From Lysobacter enzymogenes (lineage in GTDB: Bacteria; Pseudomonadota; Gammaproteobacteria; Xanthomonadales; Xanthomonadaceae), in assembly GCF_023617245.1 (NCBI RefSeq), contig NZ_CP067396.1, positions 1,922,001 to 1,986,000 on the forward strand: a stretch of DNA of 64,000 nucleotides, in the 5' to 3' direction. Shown here piece by piece: positions 28,825 to 35,044 of this stretch. Within the stretch, counting starts at the first letter, position 1, and every line of letters begins with the position of its first letter. Made by a program: the position numbers and the translations under genes. Under the pieces are notes generated by a model. That model saw nothing but the letters and a program-made list of their open reading frames with translations, did not search any database and was not told where the DNA came from.

Positions 28825-29040
28825 TTAAGGGTACACCAGCCGCTTGAACGTCGGCGACTCCTCGGGGATCAGCGCGCCGAGCTTCTCGTAGTGCTCCCGT
28901 GTGCCGCGCGGCGCCTTAGCGACTAGGTCGTCCCAGCGCTTCTTGAAGTTGAACGCCCGCTCGAAGTCAGACGCGTCCCAGGTCTCACCAACCTCCAGGG
29001 CGTCACGTAGCTGCGCGGCTCGGACCTTCGCGCGTCGGAT
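28825..29040 (-). pseudogene. C-terminal fragment of a phage-like gene
   Basis: The minus-strand frame reads AKVRAAQLRDALEVGETWDA, FERAFNFKKRWDDLV, TREHYEKLGALIPEESPTFK and RLVYP to TAA at 28825. It looks like a genuine protein C-terminus. Upstream the frame degenerates into Pro/Arg-rich sequence and then a TAG, with no start. GC content is higher than in the cargo just before it. It is convergent with the TIGR04255 operon. Confidence 0.45.
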
Positions 29041-29159
29041 CGAAAGTGGCGTGGGCGGGAACCTTGGTGGGCTGGGCCGATGCTACTCCTGTCAGTGCAA
29101 CCCGTACGACGCCTGCCTTGCGATGCGGGCAGATCAACGACTGCCGCTAGACTGTCGTC

Positions 29160-29501
29160 ATGCTCAACGACATTGAACGCCGGCACGCCTTGAACGTCAT
29201 CGAGAGGCTGCTGAAGCCGCGGCATAGCCCTCACGTGAAGTCAGGCGGTACGGCCATGTGCCGCGTATCAGGCCAAGCCATTGAGGTCTATTCCGCGCGA
29301 CCGGCTTATGACGATCCCGACGAGATCATCGAGATCCCCGTCGCCAAGTTCCGCTACGTTCGGACGCGCCGGGTATGGCAACTGTTCTGGCTCCGGGCCA
29401 GCGGTAAGTGGCAGGGGTACGCCCCAATGCTGGAGGCCGAAGGTCTACCAGGGCTCGTGGAGGAGGTCTGGCGCGATCCCTTCTGCTGCTTCTGGGGATA
29501 A
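29160..29501 (+). CDS. DUF3024 family protein
   Basis: A 113-residue protein starting at ATG 29160. IEVYSARPAYDDPDEIIEIP, then AKFRYVRTRRVWQLFWLRASG and KWQGYAP reproduce the DUF3024 core (a paired acidic stretch, an AKF-x-Y-V-R-x-R-x-W-x-L-x-W-x-R-x-x-x-K-W motif). DUF3024 proteins are small, common on mobile elements, and of unknown function. The gene is alone on this strand. Confidence in the family is good; no activity is claimed. Confidence 0.75.
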   Translation: MLNDIERRHALNVIERLLKPRHSPHVKSGGTAMCRVSGQAIEVYSARPAYDDPDEIIEIPVAKFRYVRTRRVWQLFWLRASGKWQGYAPMLEAEGLPGLVEEVWRDPFCCFWG

Positions 29502-29577
29502 GCTTGGCCCAGCCAGCCGATCTAGCTGCCCCCACCAAGCGCCTGGTCGATCAGGGCAGTGCGTGCCTGGGTGAAAG

Positions 29578-29943
29578 CTATTTGTCGATAGCCGCTTTCC
29601 ACATGAGCACTATCACGCTCCAGAATGCAATGCCGATGGTCCATGCAACGACAAAGTAGAACTTGTCTCGGTGCATCTGCCAGCTTGTTGGTTTGGGGAT
29701 GGATCGAAGAAATGCTGAAAAATTCGCTTCATCTGCGGCCAGAATGCGTAGTTCGTGCTTCTCGTCGATACTGCCGCCAACGACCATTCCGTCATCGAAC
29801 ATCATGAGGCGCGCGTGCTTGAACTCAGGGTGGGCCGGATGCTCAAGCTTCAAGGCCTCATCGGTGCACGGTTCGATCTTGTATCCCACACGGATTAGCG
29901 CATCTATTCGCCGCAGTACCGAGTTCTTTGCAGCATCTTCCAT
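29578..29943 (-). CDS. Small hypothetical protein with a C-terminal membrane helix
   Basis: A 121-residue protein. The N-terminal two thirds are soluble and charged (KNSVLRRIDALIRVGYKIE; MMFDDGMVVGGSIDEKHELR). One hydrophobic helix at the end (about 95-114, FYFVVAWTIGIAFWSVIVLM) makes it a likely tail-anchored membrane protein. No family is recognised. A possible small frame precedes it on the same strand at 29959. Confidence 0.55.
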   Translation of the reverse strand: MEDAAKNSVLRRIDALIRVGYKIEPCTDEALKLEHPAHPEFKHARLMMFDDGMVVGGSIDEKHELRILAADEANFSAFLRSIPKPTSWQMHRDKFYFVVAWTIGIAFWSVIVLMWKAAIDK

Positions 29944-29958
29944 AGCGAATGAACCCTG

Positions 29959-30162
29959 TTAGGCCGGCAGCACTTGATTGAAGGTGAGCTCGAAGCACGC
30001 GCTTTTTAAGTCTCTTCGACCCCTTAAAGCGTCACGTGCGACTGCAGCGTAGCCTTCATCTGTGGGATCAATGGCGGGACCGGCAACCTCTTGATGGCTT
30101 CGGCCAATCCTATCGCTGTCGGTCGCAACCTGCGAGATGGCTATCGCTACCATGCGGGCCAT
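29959..30162 (-). CDS. Possible 67-residue protein upstream of the tail-anchored protein
   Basis: The frame MARMVAIAISQVATDSDRIG through ACFELTFNQVLPA has balanced, non-Arg-rich composition and ends 15 bp before the next minus-strand start, so the two could be co-transcribed. No family or strong ribosome site was seen, and a plus-strand frame overlaps its start. Weak call. Confidence 0.3.
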   Translation of the reverse strand: MARMVAIAISQVATDSDRIGRSHQEVAGPAIDPTDEGYAAVARDALRGRRDLKSACFELTFNQVLPA

Positions 30163-30436
30163 GCCGATCTGCCACTCCCGCTACCCCTGCCGTCTACGCT
30201 CAACCTCTGACCCCAACGTGTACGAACCAGGGCAGGCCGTGGCTGTCGTCGAGGAAGAGCGGGAGCCGGATGAGTGGGGAGACCCGGGCCGGCTGATCCG
30301 GCGGCGTCTGCTCTGCATCGAAGGGCCTAGTGGCCCATCTTGGGTTGATCGTCACCGATCTAAAGGATCGCGTTGGCAGCTTGAGCTGGGGCCGCGGATT
30401 GGCGGCTTAGCTTGGGCGTCAGAGCAGGTAAGGTAA
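30161..30436 (+). CDS. Possible small island protein
   Basis: A 91-residue frame from ATG 30161: VYEPGQAVAVVEEEREPDEW, then GDPGRLIRRRLLCIEGP and SKGSRWQLELGPRIGGLAW. Composition is protein-like and it precedes the two HTH genes in the same direction by 24 bp, which suggests a shared transcript. No family is recognised and the N-terminus is uncertain. Confidence 0.4.
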   Translation: MPICHSRYPCRLRSTSDPNVYEPGQAVAVVEEEREPDEWGDPGRLIRRRLLCIEGPSGPSWVDRHRSKGSRWQLELGPRIGGLAWASEQVR

Positions 30437-30460
30437 CGACATTCAAACCTGGAACCTGAG

Positions 30461-30763
30461 ATGCGCGAGCTTCATCTTGAGGGAAAGGACTGGTTCACCG
30501 AGTCCGAGGCCGCTGCCTATTGCGGCGTGTGTGTCTCGACGCTTCGCGAGGGCTACAGGGCGCTGGGAATCAAGCCGCGGCGCTTTCTCGGAAAGAAGCT
30601 CTACTCCCGACTCGAACTCAACGACGCGATTCGAAACTCACCGGTTTGGGATCGAGCGCCAGTGCAGCGCGGCCCCACTTCTGTGTCGTTACAGGGCAGG
30701 GCAAATCTTGAGCCTGTCCGGGTGCGCCCATATAAGCCCCGCAAGCTAGCCGGCAGAGGATAG
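30461..30763 (+). CDS. Small helix-turn-helix protein, excisionase-like
   Basis: A 100-residue protein. WFTESEAAAYCGVCVSTLRE (about 11-30) is a winged-helix/MerR-type DNA-binding segment of the kind seen in excisionases and small phage regulators; GKKLYSRLELNDAIRNSP (about 44-61) completes it. The tail is basic. It lies 480 bp from the right attachment repeat, a typical place for a recombination directionality factor. The next gene starts 3 bp later. No integrase accompanies it. Confidence 0.68.
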   Translation: MRELHLEGKDWFTESEAAAYCGVCVSTLREGYRALGIKPRRFLGKKLYSRLELNDAIRNSPVWDRAPVQRGPTSVSLQGRANLEPVRVRPYKPRKLAGRG

Positions 30764-30765
30764 GT

Positions 30766-31107
30766 ATGGCTGCCAAGCTGATGACCGTTGCCCAGGCTGC
30801 CGAGCAATGTGAGTGCTGCCCTAGGACTTTGCGCCGGGCAATCGACACCGGGCAGTTGGTCGCAATCCGCCTAGGCGTAGGTCCGAAGTCAGACCGCATC
30901 CATCCTGACGACCTTGAGGCATTCTGGCGCAAGCCTCGCTATCAGCCTGTGCAAGTGCCGCCGCCCTTCAAGCTGGGGCCTTTGCCGCCGCCAGCCTCAG
31001 ATGATGTGGCGGCTAGGATAGAGAAGCTGCTCAACGCTGGCAGAAAGGTGGCAAAGAGAGGCGCCGCTAAGCTGCCAACTAAGAACAGTTCCAAAAAGCC
31101 AGTTTAG
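30766..31107 (+). CDS. Second small helix-turn-helix protein, excisionase-like
   Basis: A 113-residue protein starting 3 bp after the previous stop. LMTVAQAAEQCECCPRTLRR (about 5-24) followed by AIDTGQLVAIRLGVGP and RIHPDDLEAFWRK is a classic excisionase/helix-turn-helix_17 layout (recognition helix, wing, then the DL-x-x-F helix). The C-terminus is Pro-rich, then basic (AKRGAAKLPTKNSSKKP). It probably works with or duplicates the upstream HTH protein in element control. It is the last gene before the right repeat. Confidence 0.72.
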   Translation: MAAKLMTVAQAAEQCECCPRTLRRAIDTGQLVAIRLGVGPKSDRIHPDDLEAFWRKPRYQPVQVPPPFKLGPLPPPASDDVAARIEKLLNAGRKVAKRGAAKLPTKNSSKKPV

Positions 31108-31241
31108 AGAGGTGTTTGGGGTGTTAGCGGCCGCCCCCGCGGCCAGCACTGTAGGGGTATCTCTCAGGGGCATTTCTCGGGGCATCTAGAACAATCGAAT
31201 CTTGAAAAATATCTAAAAATCAAGAGGTTGTATTTATCATG

Positions 31242-31264
31242 CGATTCCCTCCCCGGCCACCATT
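31242..31264 (+). repeat. Right attachment repeat of the island
   Basis: Exact copy of 21725-21747. No tRNA 5' half accompanies it, so it is an att site, not a second tRNA gene. Confidence 0.92.
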
Positions 31265-31271
31265 TACGAGA

Positions 31272-31305
31272 AGGGCTTGGCAGCGATGCCAGGCCCTTTG
31301 TTTTT
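31272..31305 (+). terminator. Displaced terminator of tRNA-Phe
   Basis: AGGGC-TTGGCA-GCGA-TGCCA-GGCCCT then a T-rich run. Lying 7 bp after the right repeat, it was probably the original tRNA-Phe terminator before insertion. Confidence 0.72.
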
Positions 31306-31426
31306 GGGCGCGCGCGGGGTACGGCGCGCGACGGCCACGCGTCGGGCGCAGGCCCGGCGCCGGCGTTTTCGCAGGCACCGCGCGTCAGGCCGCGATCGGC
31401 GGGCGCGCAGAAGGCGAGGCTGGCAG

Positions 31427-32548
31427 GTGAAGGACACGCGTTATCACGAATTGGACGCGTTGCGCGCGATCGCGGCTGTGGGCGTGATCTGCTGGCATTA
31501 CGTCCACACCTATCACGTCGCGCCGTTGGCCGCGGTGTTGGCTCCGTTCTATGGGCGCGGCCTGCTGATGGTGGATTTCTTCTTCGTGCTGTCGGGCTTC
31601 GTGCTGGCGCGCGCGTTCTGGGTCGACGGTCGCGCTGAGCGGTTCGGCGCCAATCTGCGCGCGCGCCTGGCCCGCATCTATCCGCTGCATTTGCTGACGC
31701 TGTGCGCGGTCGCGGCGATGCAGTGGCGATTGGCCGCGCTCGGCCAGCCGCCGTTCGTCTATGCCGCCAACGACGGTTATCACTTCGCGCTCAACCTGCT
31801 GCTGTTGAACAGTTCGGGCCTGCAGCAAGGGTTCTCGTTCAACGCGCCGTCGTGGTCGATTTCGACCGAGTTCCTGGTCAATCTGGCGTTCCTGGCGATC
31901 ATCGCCGCGCCGGCGAAGATCGCGCGCGGTTTGGTCTGGGCGGTGTTGGCGGCGGCGTTGGCGACGATGGCGGTGCGCGGGGTGATCAACGCCAGCAAGG
32001 CGCTGGGCTGGATCGACAACGACGTGGTGCGCACGGCCGCGGGCTTCTTCCTCGGCGTGGTCCTGCACCGGCTGCATCGCGCGTTGGGCGAGCCCGCGCC
32101 GCAGGCCGGGGTCCGCGCGCGCTGGCCGTGGGATCTGCTGGCACTGGCCGCGATGGCCGGCGTCTATTGGTATCTGTCGAGCGATGCGTGGTCGAACGCG
32201 GGCGATCTGCTGACCTGCTATCTCGCGTTCCCGGTGCTGATCCTGTGCGTGGTGCGCAGCGGCGCGGTCCGCGCGGCGTTGCGGCTGCGGCCGATGGTGC
32301 GGCTGGGCGAGATGTCGTATTCGATCTACCTGGTCCATTTCCCGCTGATGCTGGCGCTGCACCTGTGGACGCTGCACAGCGGCCAGCCGCTCGCCTACGC
32401 CGAACGCTGGTTCTTCCCGGCCTTCATCGCCGCGGTGCTGGCGGTCTCGTACTGCAGCCATCGCTGGATCGAGGAGCCCGGCCGGCGTTGGCTGGCCGGC
32501 CGCCGCACCGGCGCGGCTGGCGTGGACGCATCCGCCGCACCGCGCTGA
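31427..32548 (+). CDS. Acyltransferase family 3 (OafA/YrhL-like) membrane protein
   Basis: A 373-residue integral membrane protein starting at a GTG (VKDTRYHELDALRAIAA). The N-terminal HELDALRAIAAVGVICWHY places the catalytic-type R and H of the acyltransferase-3 family. VDFFFVLSGFVLA (about 46-58), APSWSISTEFLVN (about 140-152) and the late SYSIYLVHFP (about 300-309) are the other family motifs. About ten membrane helices are predicted. Members O-acetylate surface polysaccharides, lipids or antibiotics; the acceptor is not evident. It is the first chromosomal gene after the island. Confidence 0.9.
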   Translation: MKDTRYHELDALRAIAAVGVICWHYVHTYHVAPLAAVLAPFYGRGLLMVDFFFVLSGFVLARAFWVDGRAERFGANLRARLARIYPLHLLTLCAVAAMQWRLAALGQPPFVYAANDGYHFALNLLLLNSSGLQQGFSFNAPSWSISTEFLVNLAFLAIIAAPAKIARGLVWAVLAAALATMAVRGVINASKALGWIDNDVVRTAAGFFLGVVLHRLHRALGEPAPQAGVRARWPWDLLALAAMAGVYWYLSSDAWSNAGDLLTCYLAFPVLILCVVRSGAVRAALRLRPMVRLGEMSYSIYLVHFPLMLALHLWTLHSGQPLAYAERWFFPAFIAAVLAVSYCSHRWIEEPGRRWLAGRRTGAAGVDASAAPR

Positions 32549-32600
32549 ACTCGCTCCGCGGGCCCGGGCCCGCGCCTGCGCGCAAGCCCGGGCGGTGCGC

Positions 32601-32825
32601 TTACGGCGCCTGGCAACCGTTGGCCAGCAGGCAGTCGCTCCATTCCTGGAAGCACTTCTGGAACTCGGCGTCGGTCATGACGCCGTCGGCGCGCGCCTCC
32701 AGCCGGCATTGGTTGTAGTTCTTGGTGCACCAGCGGTCCTGGCACGCGGCGTAGACCGATGCCGAGAAGCCGAACGCGGCGACGGCGACGAACAGCAGGG
32801 TGGGTCGGGCGGACAAGCCTTTCAT
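32601..32825 (-). CDS. Small secreted cysteine-rich protein
   Basis: A 74-residue protein with a good ribosome site (AGGAGAG) before the ATG at 32825. A signal peptide (about 1-27, LLFVAVAAFGFSASVYA) is followed by a 47-residue mature part with six Cys (ACQDRWCTKNYNQCRLEA ... KCFQEWSDCLLANGC), probably forming three disulfides in the periplasm or outside. No family is recognised. Single gene. Confidence 0.72.
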   Translation of the reverse strand: MKGLSARPTLLFVAVAAFGFSASVYAACQDRWCTKNYNQCRLEARADGVMTDAEFQKCFQEWSDCLLANGCQAP

Positions 32826-33039
32826 TCGTTCTCTCCTTGGTAAACGGACGATTGGACTGCGCTTGCGTCGCGGCGGAACGGTGCCGCCGCGGCGGCGCCC
32901 GGCCCTGGGCGGGGCGCCGGGCGAGGATTGTGCGGCATCGCCGGCGCGGTCGCTGCGACCGGCGGCGCGCGCGGGCGAGCGCGCCGGCACGGGGTCGGCG
33001 CGGATCGGGCTCGGGCGCTATCCGGATTCGGCTTCGAAT

Positions 33040-33083
33040 CGGCCTGGAATTGGCCTGGAATCGCCCCGGAACCGACCCGGAAC
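33040..33083. repeat. Four imperfect 11-bp tandem repeats
   Basis: CGGCCTGGAAT, TGGCCTGGAAT, CGCCCCGGAAC, CGACCCGGAAC in direct succession, immediately upstream of the promoter at 33111. They could be remnants of slippage or a protein-binding array. Confidence 0.6.
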
Positions 33084-33110
33084 CTGCGGATACCGAGCCG
33101 CCCGGCGCGG

Positions 33111-33139
33111 TTGACACGCGCATTGCGCCGAACTAGGGT
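33111..33139 (+). promoter_or_regulatory. Strong sigma-70-type promoter
   Basis: Perfect -35 TTGACA (33111-33116), a 17-bp spacer and -10-like TAGGGT (33134-33139). It would start a transcript near 33146, about 170 nt before the YjhX-type gene. Confidence 0.65.
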
Positions 33140-33260
33140 TCGCTTCCCCGTATTCCCGCCGACCGGCGGTCCAAGAGGGAAGCATGTCGGAGATTGTGGC
33201 CACCCGCTGACCTTCGCTTTCGAGTGAAGGTGGGTAACGCGTCGAGTCTGTTCGCCATCC
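33140..33260 (+). ncRNA. Candidate structured leader or small RNA
   Basis: Just after the promoter, GCTTCCC (33142-33148) pairs with GGGAAGC (33177-33183), enclosing CCGCC/GGCGG (33156-33160 with 33065-type partner at 33165-33169). Next, CCACC (33200-33204) with GGTGG (33229-33233) competes with CCTTC (33211-33215) pairing GAAGG (33226-33230). Nested and mutually exclusive helices suggest a regulatory RNA or 5' leader; I could not match a known family. Confidence 0.35.
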
Positions 33261-33314
33261 GCGCAACGCGGGTGCGCGCCGTCGCGTTCGTTCCGGCTAC
33301 AACCGACCTGCGAC

Positions 33315-33575
33315 ATGAACCTTTCCAAATCGGAGCAACGCGTCCTGCACGCGTTGGCTCAGGGTGGCTGCATCCACCATCGCCGCGCCGACGACAGCGC
33401 GGCCGTCCTTGCCGTCGACTGCTACAACCGCGACGGCTTCCGCCTCGTGGATTGCACCGTGGCGGTGTTCAAGAAACTCAAACGACGCGGCCTGATCTGC
33501 TCGCACGACGGGCAGCCGTACCGCATCAGCCATCTCGGACGCCGCAGCGTGCGTCCGCAACCCGACAATCGGTGA
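33315..33575 (+). CDS. YjhX family toxin
   Basis: An 86-residue protein. MNLSKSEQRVLHALAQGGCI, then CYNRDGFRLVDCTVAVFKKL, and PYRISHLGRRSVRPQPDNR align by eye along the full length of the YjhX/UPF0386 family. YjhX of E. coli is reported as the toxin of the YjhX/YjhQ pair, where YjhQ is a GNAT-type acetyltransferase. Here a GNAT gene starts 71 bp downstream, which repeats that pairing. The start is at ATG 33315. The long structured leader may regulate it. Family assignment is strong; toxicity here is inferred. Confidence 0.87.
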   Translation: MNLSKSEQRVLHALAQGGCIHHRRADDSAAVLAVDCYNRDGFRLVDCTVAVFKKLKRRGLICSHDGQPYRISHLGRRSVRPQPDNR

Positions 33576-33646
33576 CGACTATGTTGAGCTTGCTCATGTT
33601 CGATGCCGGCCGTTGCGGCCCGCTGCCGTCCGCGCAGGAGGAACCC

Positions 33647-34153
33647 ATGCGTATCGAGGAAGAAACCCACGCCCAGCGCGCGCAGACGCACGCGCTCAAC
33701 CGCGCCGCCTTCGGCCGCGCCGACGAAGCCGATCTGGTCGACCGCTTGCGTGCGGATGGCCTGGTGCGATTGTCGTTGGTGGCGGTGGAGGACGACGAAG
33801 TCGTCGGCCACATCCTGTTCACCCGGTTGTCGACCCGCGTCGACGGGCGCGAAGTCGACGCGGTCGCGCTGGCGCCGATGGCGGTGCATCCGCACTGGCA
33901 GGGCGCCGGCGTGGGTTCGGCGCTGGTGCGCGAAGGCCTGGCGCGGCTGGCGCGCGAGGGCTGCGAAGCGGCGATCGTGCTCGGCCATCCGGGCTACTAC
34001 CCGCGCTTCGGTTTCAGCGCGGCGCTCGCCGCCAAGCTGGCGTCGCCGTTCGCCGGCGAGGCGTTCATGGCGCTGGAACTGGCCGCGGGCGGCCTGCGCG
34101 GCGAGGCCGGCGAAGTGCGTTATCCGGCCGCGTTCGGCATCGACGCGGCGTAG
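33647..34153 (+). CDS. GNAT family N-acetyltransferase
   Basis: A 168-residue acetyltransferase with ribosome site AGGAGG eight bases before the ATG at 33647. VVGHILFTRL (about 53-62), the acetyl-CoA loop VHPHWQGAGVGSALVREGL (about 85-103) and AIVLGHPGYYPRFGFSAA (about 112-130) match the YhbS-like group of small GNAT enzymes. Since YjhQ, the antitoxin partner of YjhX, is also a GNAT protein, this gene is a candidate antitoxin for the preceding YjhX gene; equally it may be an ordinary YhbS-type enzyme that lies there by chance. Confidence 0.88.
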   Translation: MRIEEETHAQRAQTHALNRAAFGRADEADLVDRLRADGLVRLSLVAVEDDEVVGHILFTRLSTRVDGREVDAVALAPMAVHPHWQGAGVGSALVREGLARLAREGCEAAIVLGHPGYYPRFGFSAALAAKLASPFAGEAFMALELAAGGLRGEAGEVRYPAAFGIDAA

Positions 34154-34228
34154 CGAACGGTGCGGCGCGAGCGCGCCGCGATGCGCGCGGCGGACCCGGC
34201 ACGGACCGGGTCCGCCGTCGCGATGGAC

Positions 34229-34474
34229 TCAGTCCATGACCGGGCAGACGACCCGGACCAGCCTGACGTAGCGGGTGCTCACGCCCCAGCGCGGGTTGAG
34301 GCAATCGCCGTAGCCGCGTTCGCCGACGACCTCGGTGTAGGTGGCGTCGCTGTAGTAGGTCTGGATGTAGCTTTCGCCGGGATTCGGATGCGGCAGCGCG
34401 CCGGCGGCCAGCGACAGGGTCATGCCGGCAGCGAACGCGATCAGGGCGAGCTTGCTCTTGGACGACTTGTGCAT
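34229..34474 (-). CDS. DUF6289-like small secreted protein
   Basis: An 81-residue exported peptide starting at ATG 34474. Signal peptide (about 1-25, KLALIAFAAGMTLSLAAGA). The mature part SYIQTYYSDATYTEVVGERG, then CLNPRWGVSTRYVRLVRVVC has the Y-x-D-A...T-x-VGER...C...WG-x-x-T...C layout of DUF6289, a family of short secreted peptides abundant in Lysobacter-like bacteria. Two Cys could form a disulfide. The function is unknown. Single gene, transcribed towards the GNAT gene. Confidence 0.7.
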   Translation of the reverse strand: MHKSSKSKLALIAFAAGMTLSLAAGALPHPNPGESYIQTYYSDATYTEVVGERGYGDCLNPRWGVSTRYVRLVRVVCPVMD

Positions 34475-34661
34475 TGGGACTCTTCCTTGTGTTGGTGCGC
34501 CTGGCGCGACGCGGCCGCGGCTGCGGCGATACGGCGCTTCCCTGCGCATCCGGCGGGAGCCGGAATCTGGATTCAACACGAAAGCCGTCGCAACGCGAGC
34601 GTGCATGCGATGTGAGCGTTGTCGCAGTTTCGCGGCGAGCGCGCCGTCACGGTTCGCGCGC

Positions 34662-34931
34662 TCAGGCCTGCGGCACGTAGCCGGCCGGCTTGTCGGCGCC
34701 GCCGCCGAACAGGAACTTTTCCATCTCGGTTTCGAGGAAGGCGCGGTCCTTGGGATTCATCGGCGACAGCCGGTTCTCGTTGATCAGCATGGTCTGGTGG
34801 GCCAGCCACGCCGCCCAGGCGGCCTTGCCGATGTTGGCGAAAATGCGCTTGCCCATCTCGCCGGGCCAGGGGACGAAATCCAGGCCTTCGGCCTCGCGCT
34901 GTTGGTACTGGCAGAAAACGCTGCGGCTCAT
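34662..34931 (-). CDS. yggX: Fe(2+)-trafficking protein YggX
   Basis: An 89-residue protein. The N-terminus MSRSVFCQYQQREAEGLDF (with the conserved Cys 7), WPGEMGKRIFANIGKAAW and ENRLSPMNPKDRAFLETEM match YggX along the whole length. YggX is a cytosolic protein linked to iron-sulfur cluster protection and repair under oxidative stress. It follows mutY on the same strand by about 110 bp; mutY-yggX pairing is conserved in gammaproteobacteria, and MutY itself carries a [4Fe-4S] cluster. Confidence 0.95.
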   Translation of the reverse strand: MSRSVFCQYQQREAEGLDFVPWPGEMGKRIFANIGKAAWAAWLAHQTMLINENRLSPMNPKDRAFLETEMEKFLFGGGADKPAGYVPQA

Positions 34932-35044
34932 CGGAAGTCCTGGTGTGGCGGCGAAAGTGGCGGTGCGGATCGGCTCGGCGAGAGCGTGCTAGGCGGGAGC
35001 GGGCGAAACGAGAGCGGGCGAGGGGACGATCCCGGCCGCCGCGC

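Larger units (their letters stand above)
21725..31264. mobile_element. tRNA-Phe genomic island with decayed phage genes and cargo, no visible integrase
   Basis: Bounded by 23-bp perfect direct repeats, the left one forming the 3' end of tRNA-Phe and the right one a free copy. Inside, base composition changes: a GC-rich phage remnant at 22.2-23.1 kb, then clearly AT-richer cargo at about 24.1-28.8 kb, while both flanks are very GC-rich. Contents: tape-measure fragment, nonsense-bearing phage genes, membrane proteins, a TIGR04255 operon, a DUF3024 gene and two small HTH proteins beside the right end. No tyrosine or serine integrase, replication or conjugation gene was found. It may be a decayed prophage remnant, or a satellite that moves with another element's integrase. 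Confidence 0.85.
31108..31426. other. Right island end and junction, no gene
   Basis: Holds AT-rich sequence to 31241, the right attachment repeat at 31242-31264, the displaced tRNA terminator at 31272-31305 and a GC-rich leader of the acyltransferase gene. Confidence 0.6.
32826..33314. other. 489-bp intergenic region with short repeats, a promoter and a possible structured RNA
   Basis: GC-rich Arg-coding frames cross the left half but none looks real. Distinct elements are the 11-bp repeats at 33040, the promoter at 33111 and the hairpin-rich leader at 33140-33260. Confidence 0.5.

Noticed and set aside
31242..31264. Second tRNA-Phe
   Set aside because: Only the 3' 21 bases of the tRNA are present, so it is an attachment repeat.
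33111..33260. Known RNA family (6S, SRP, cobalamin or TPP riboswitch) upstream of the YjhX gene
   Set aside because: The conserved motifs of these families that I know are not present. It is kept only as an unnamed candidate.
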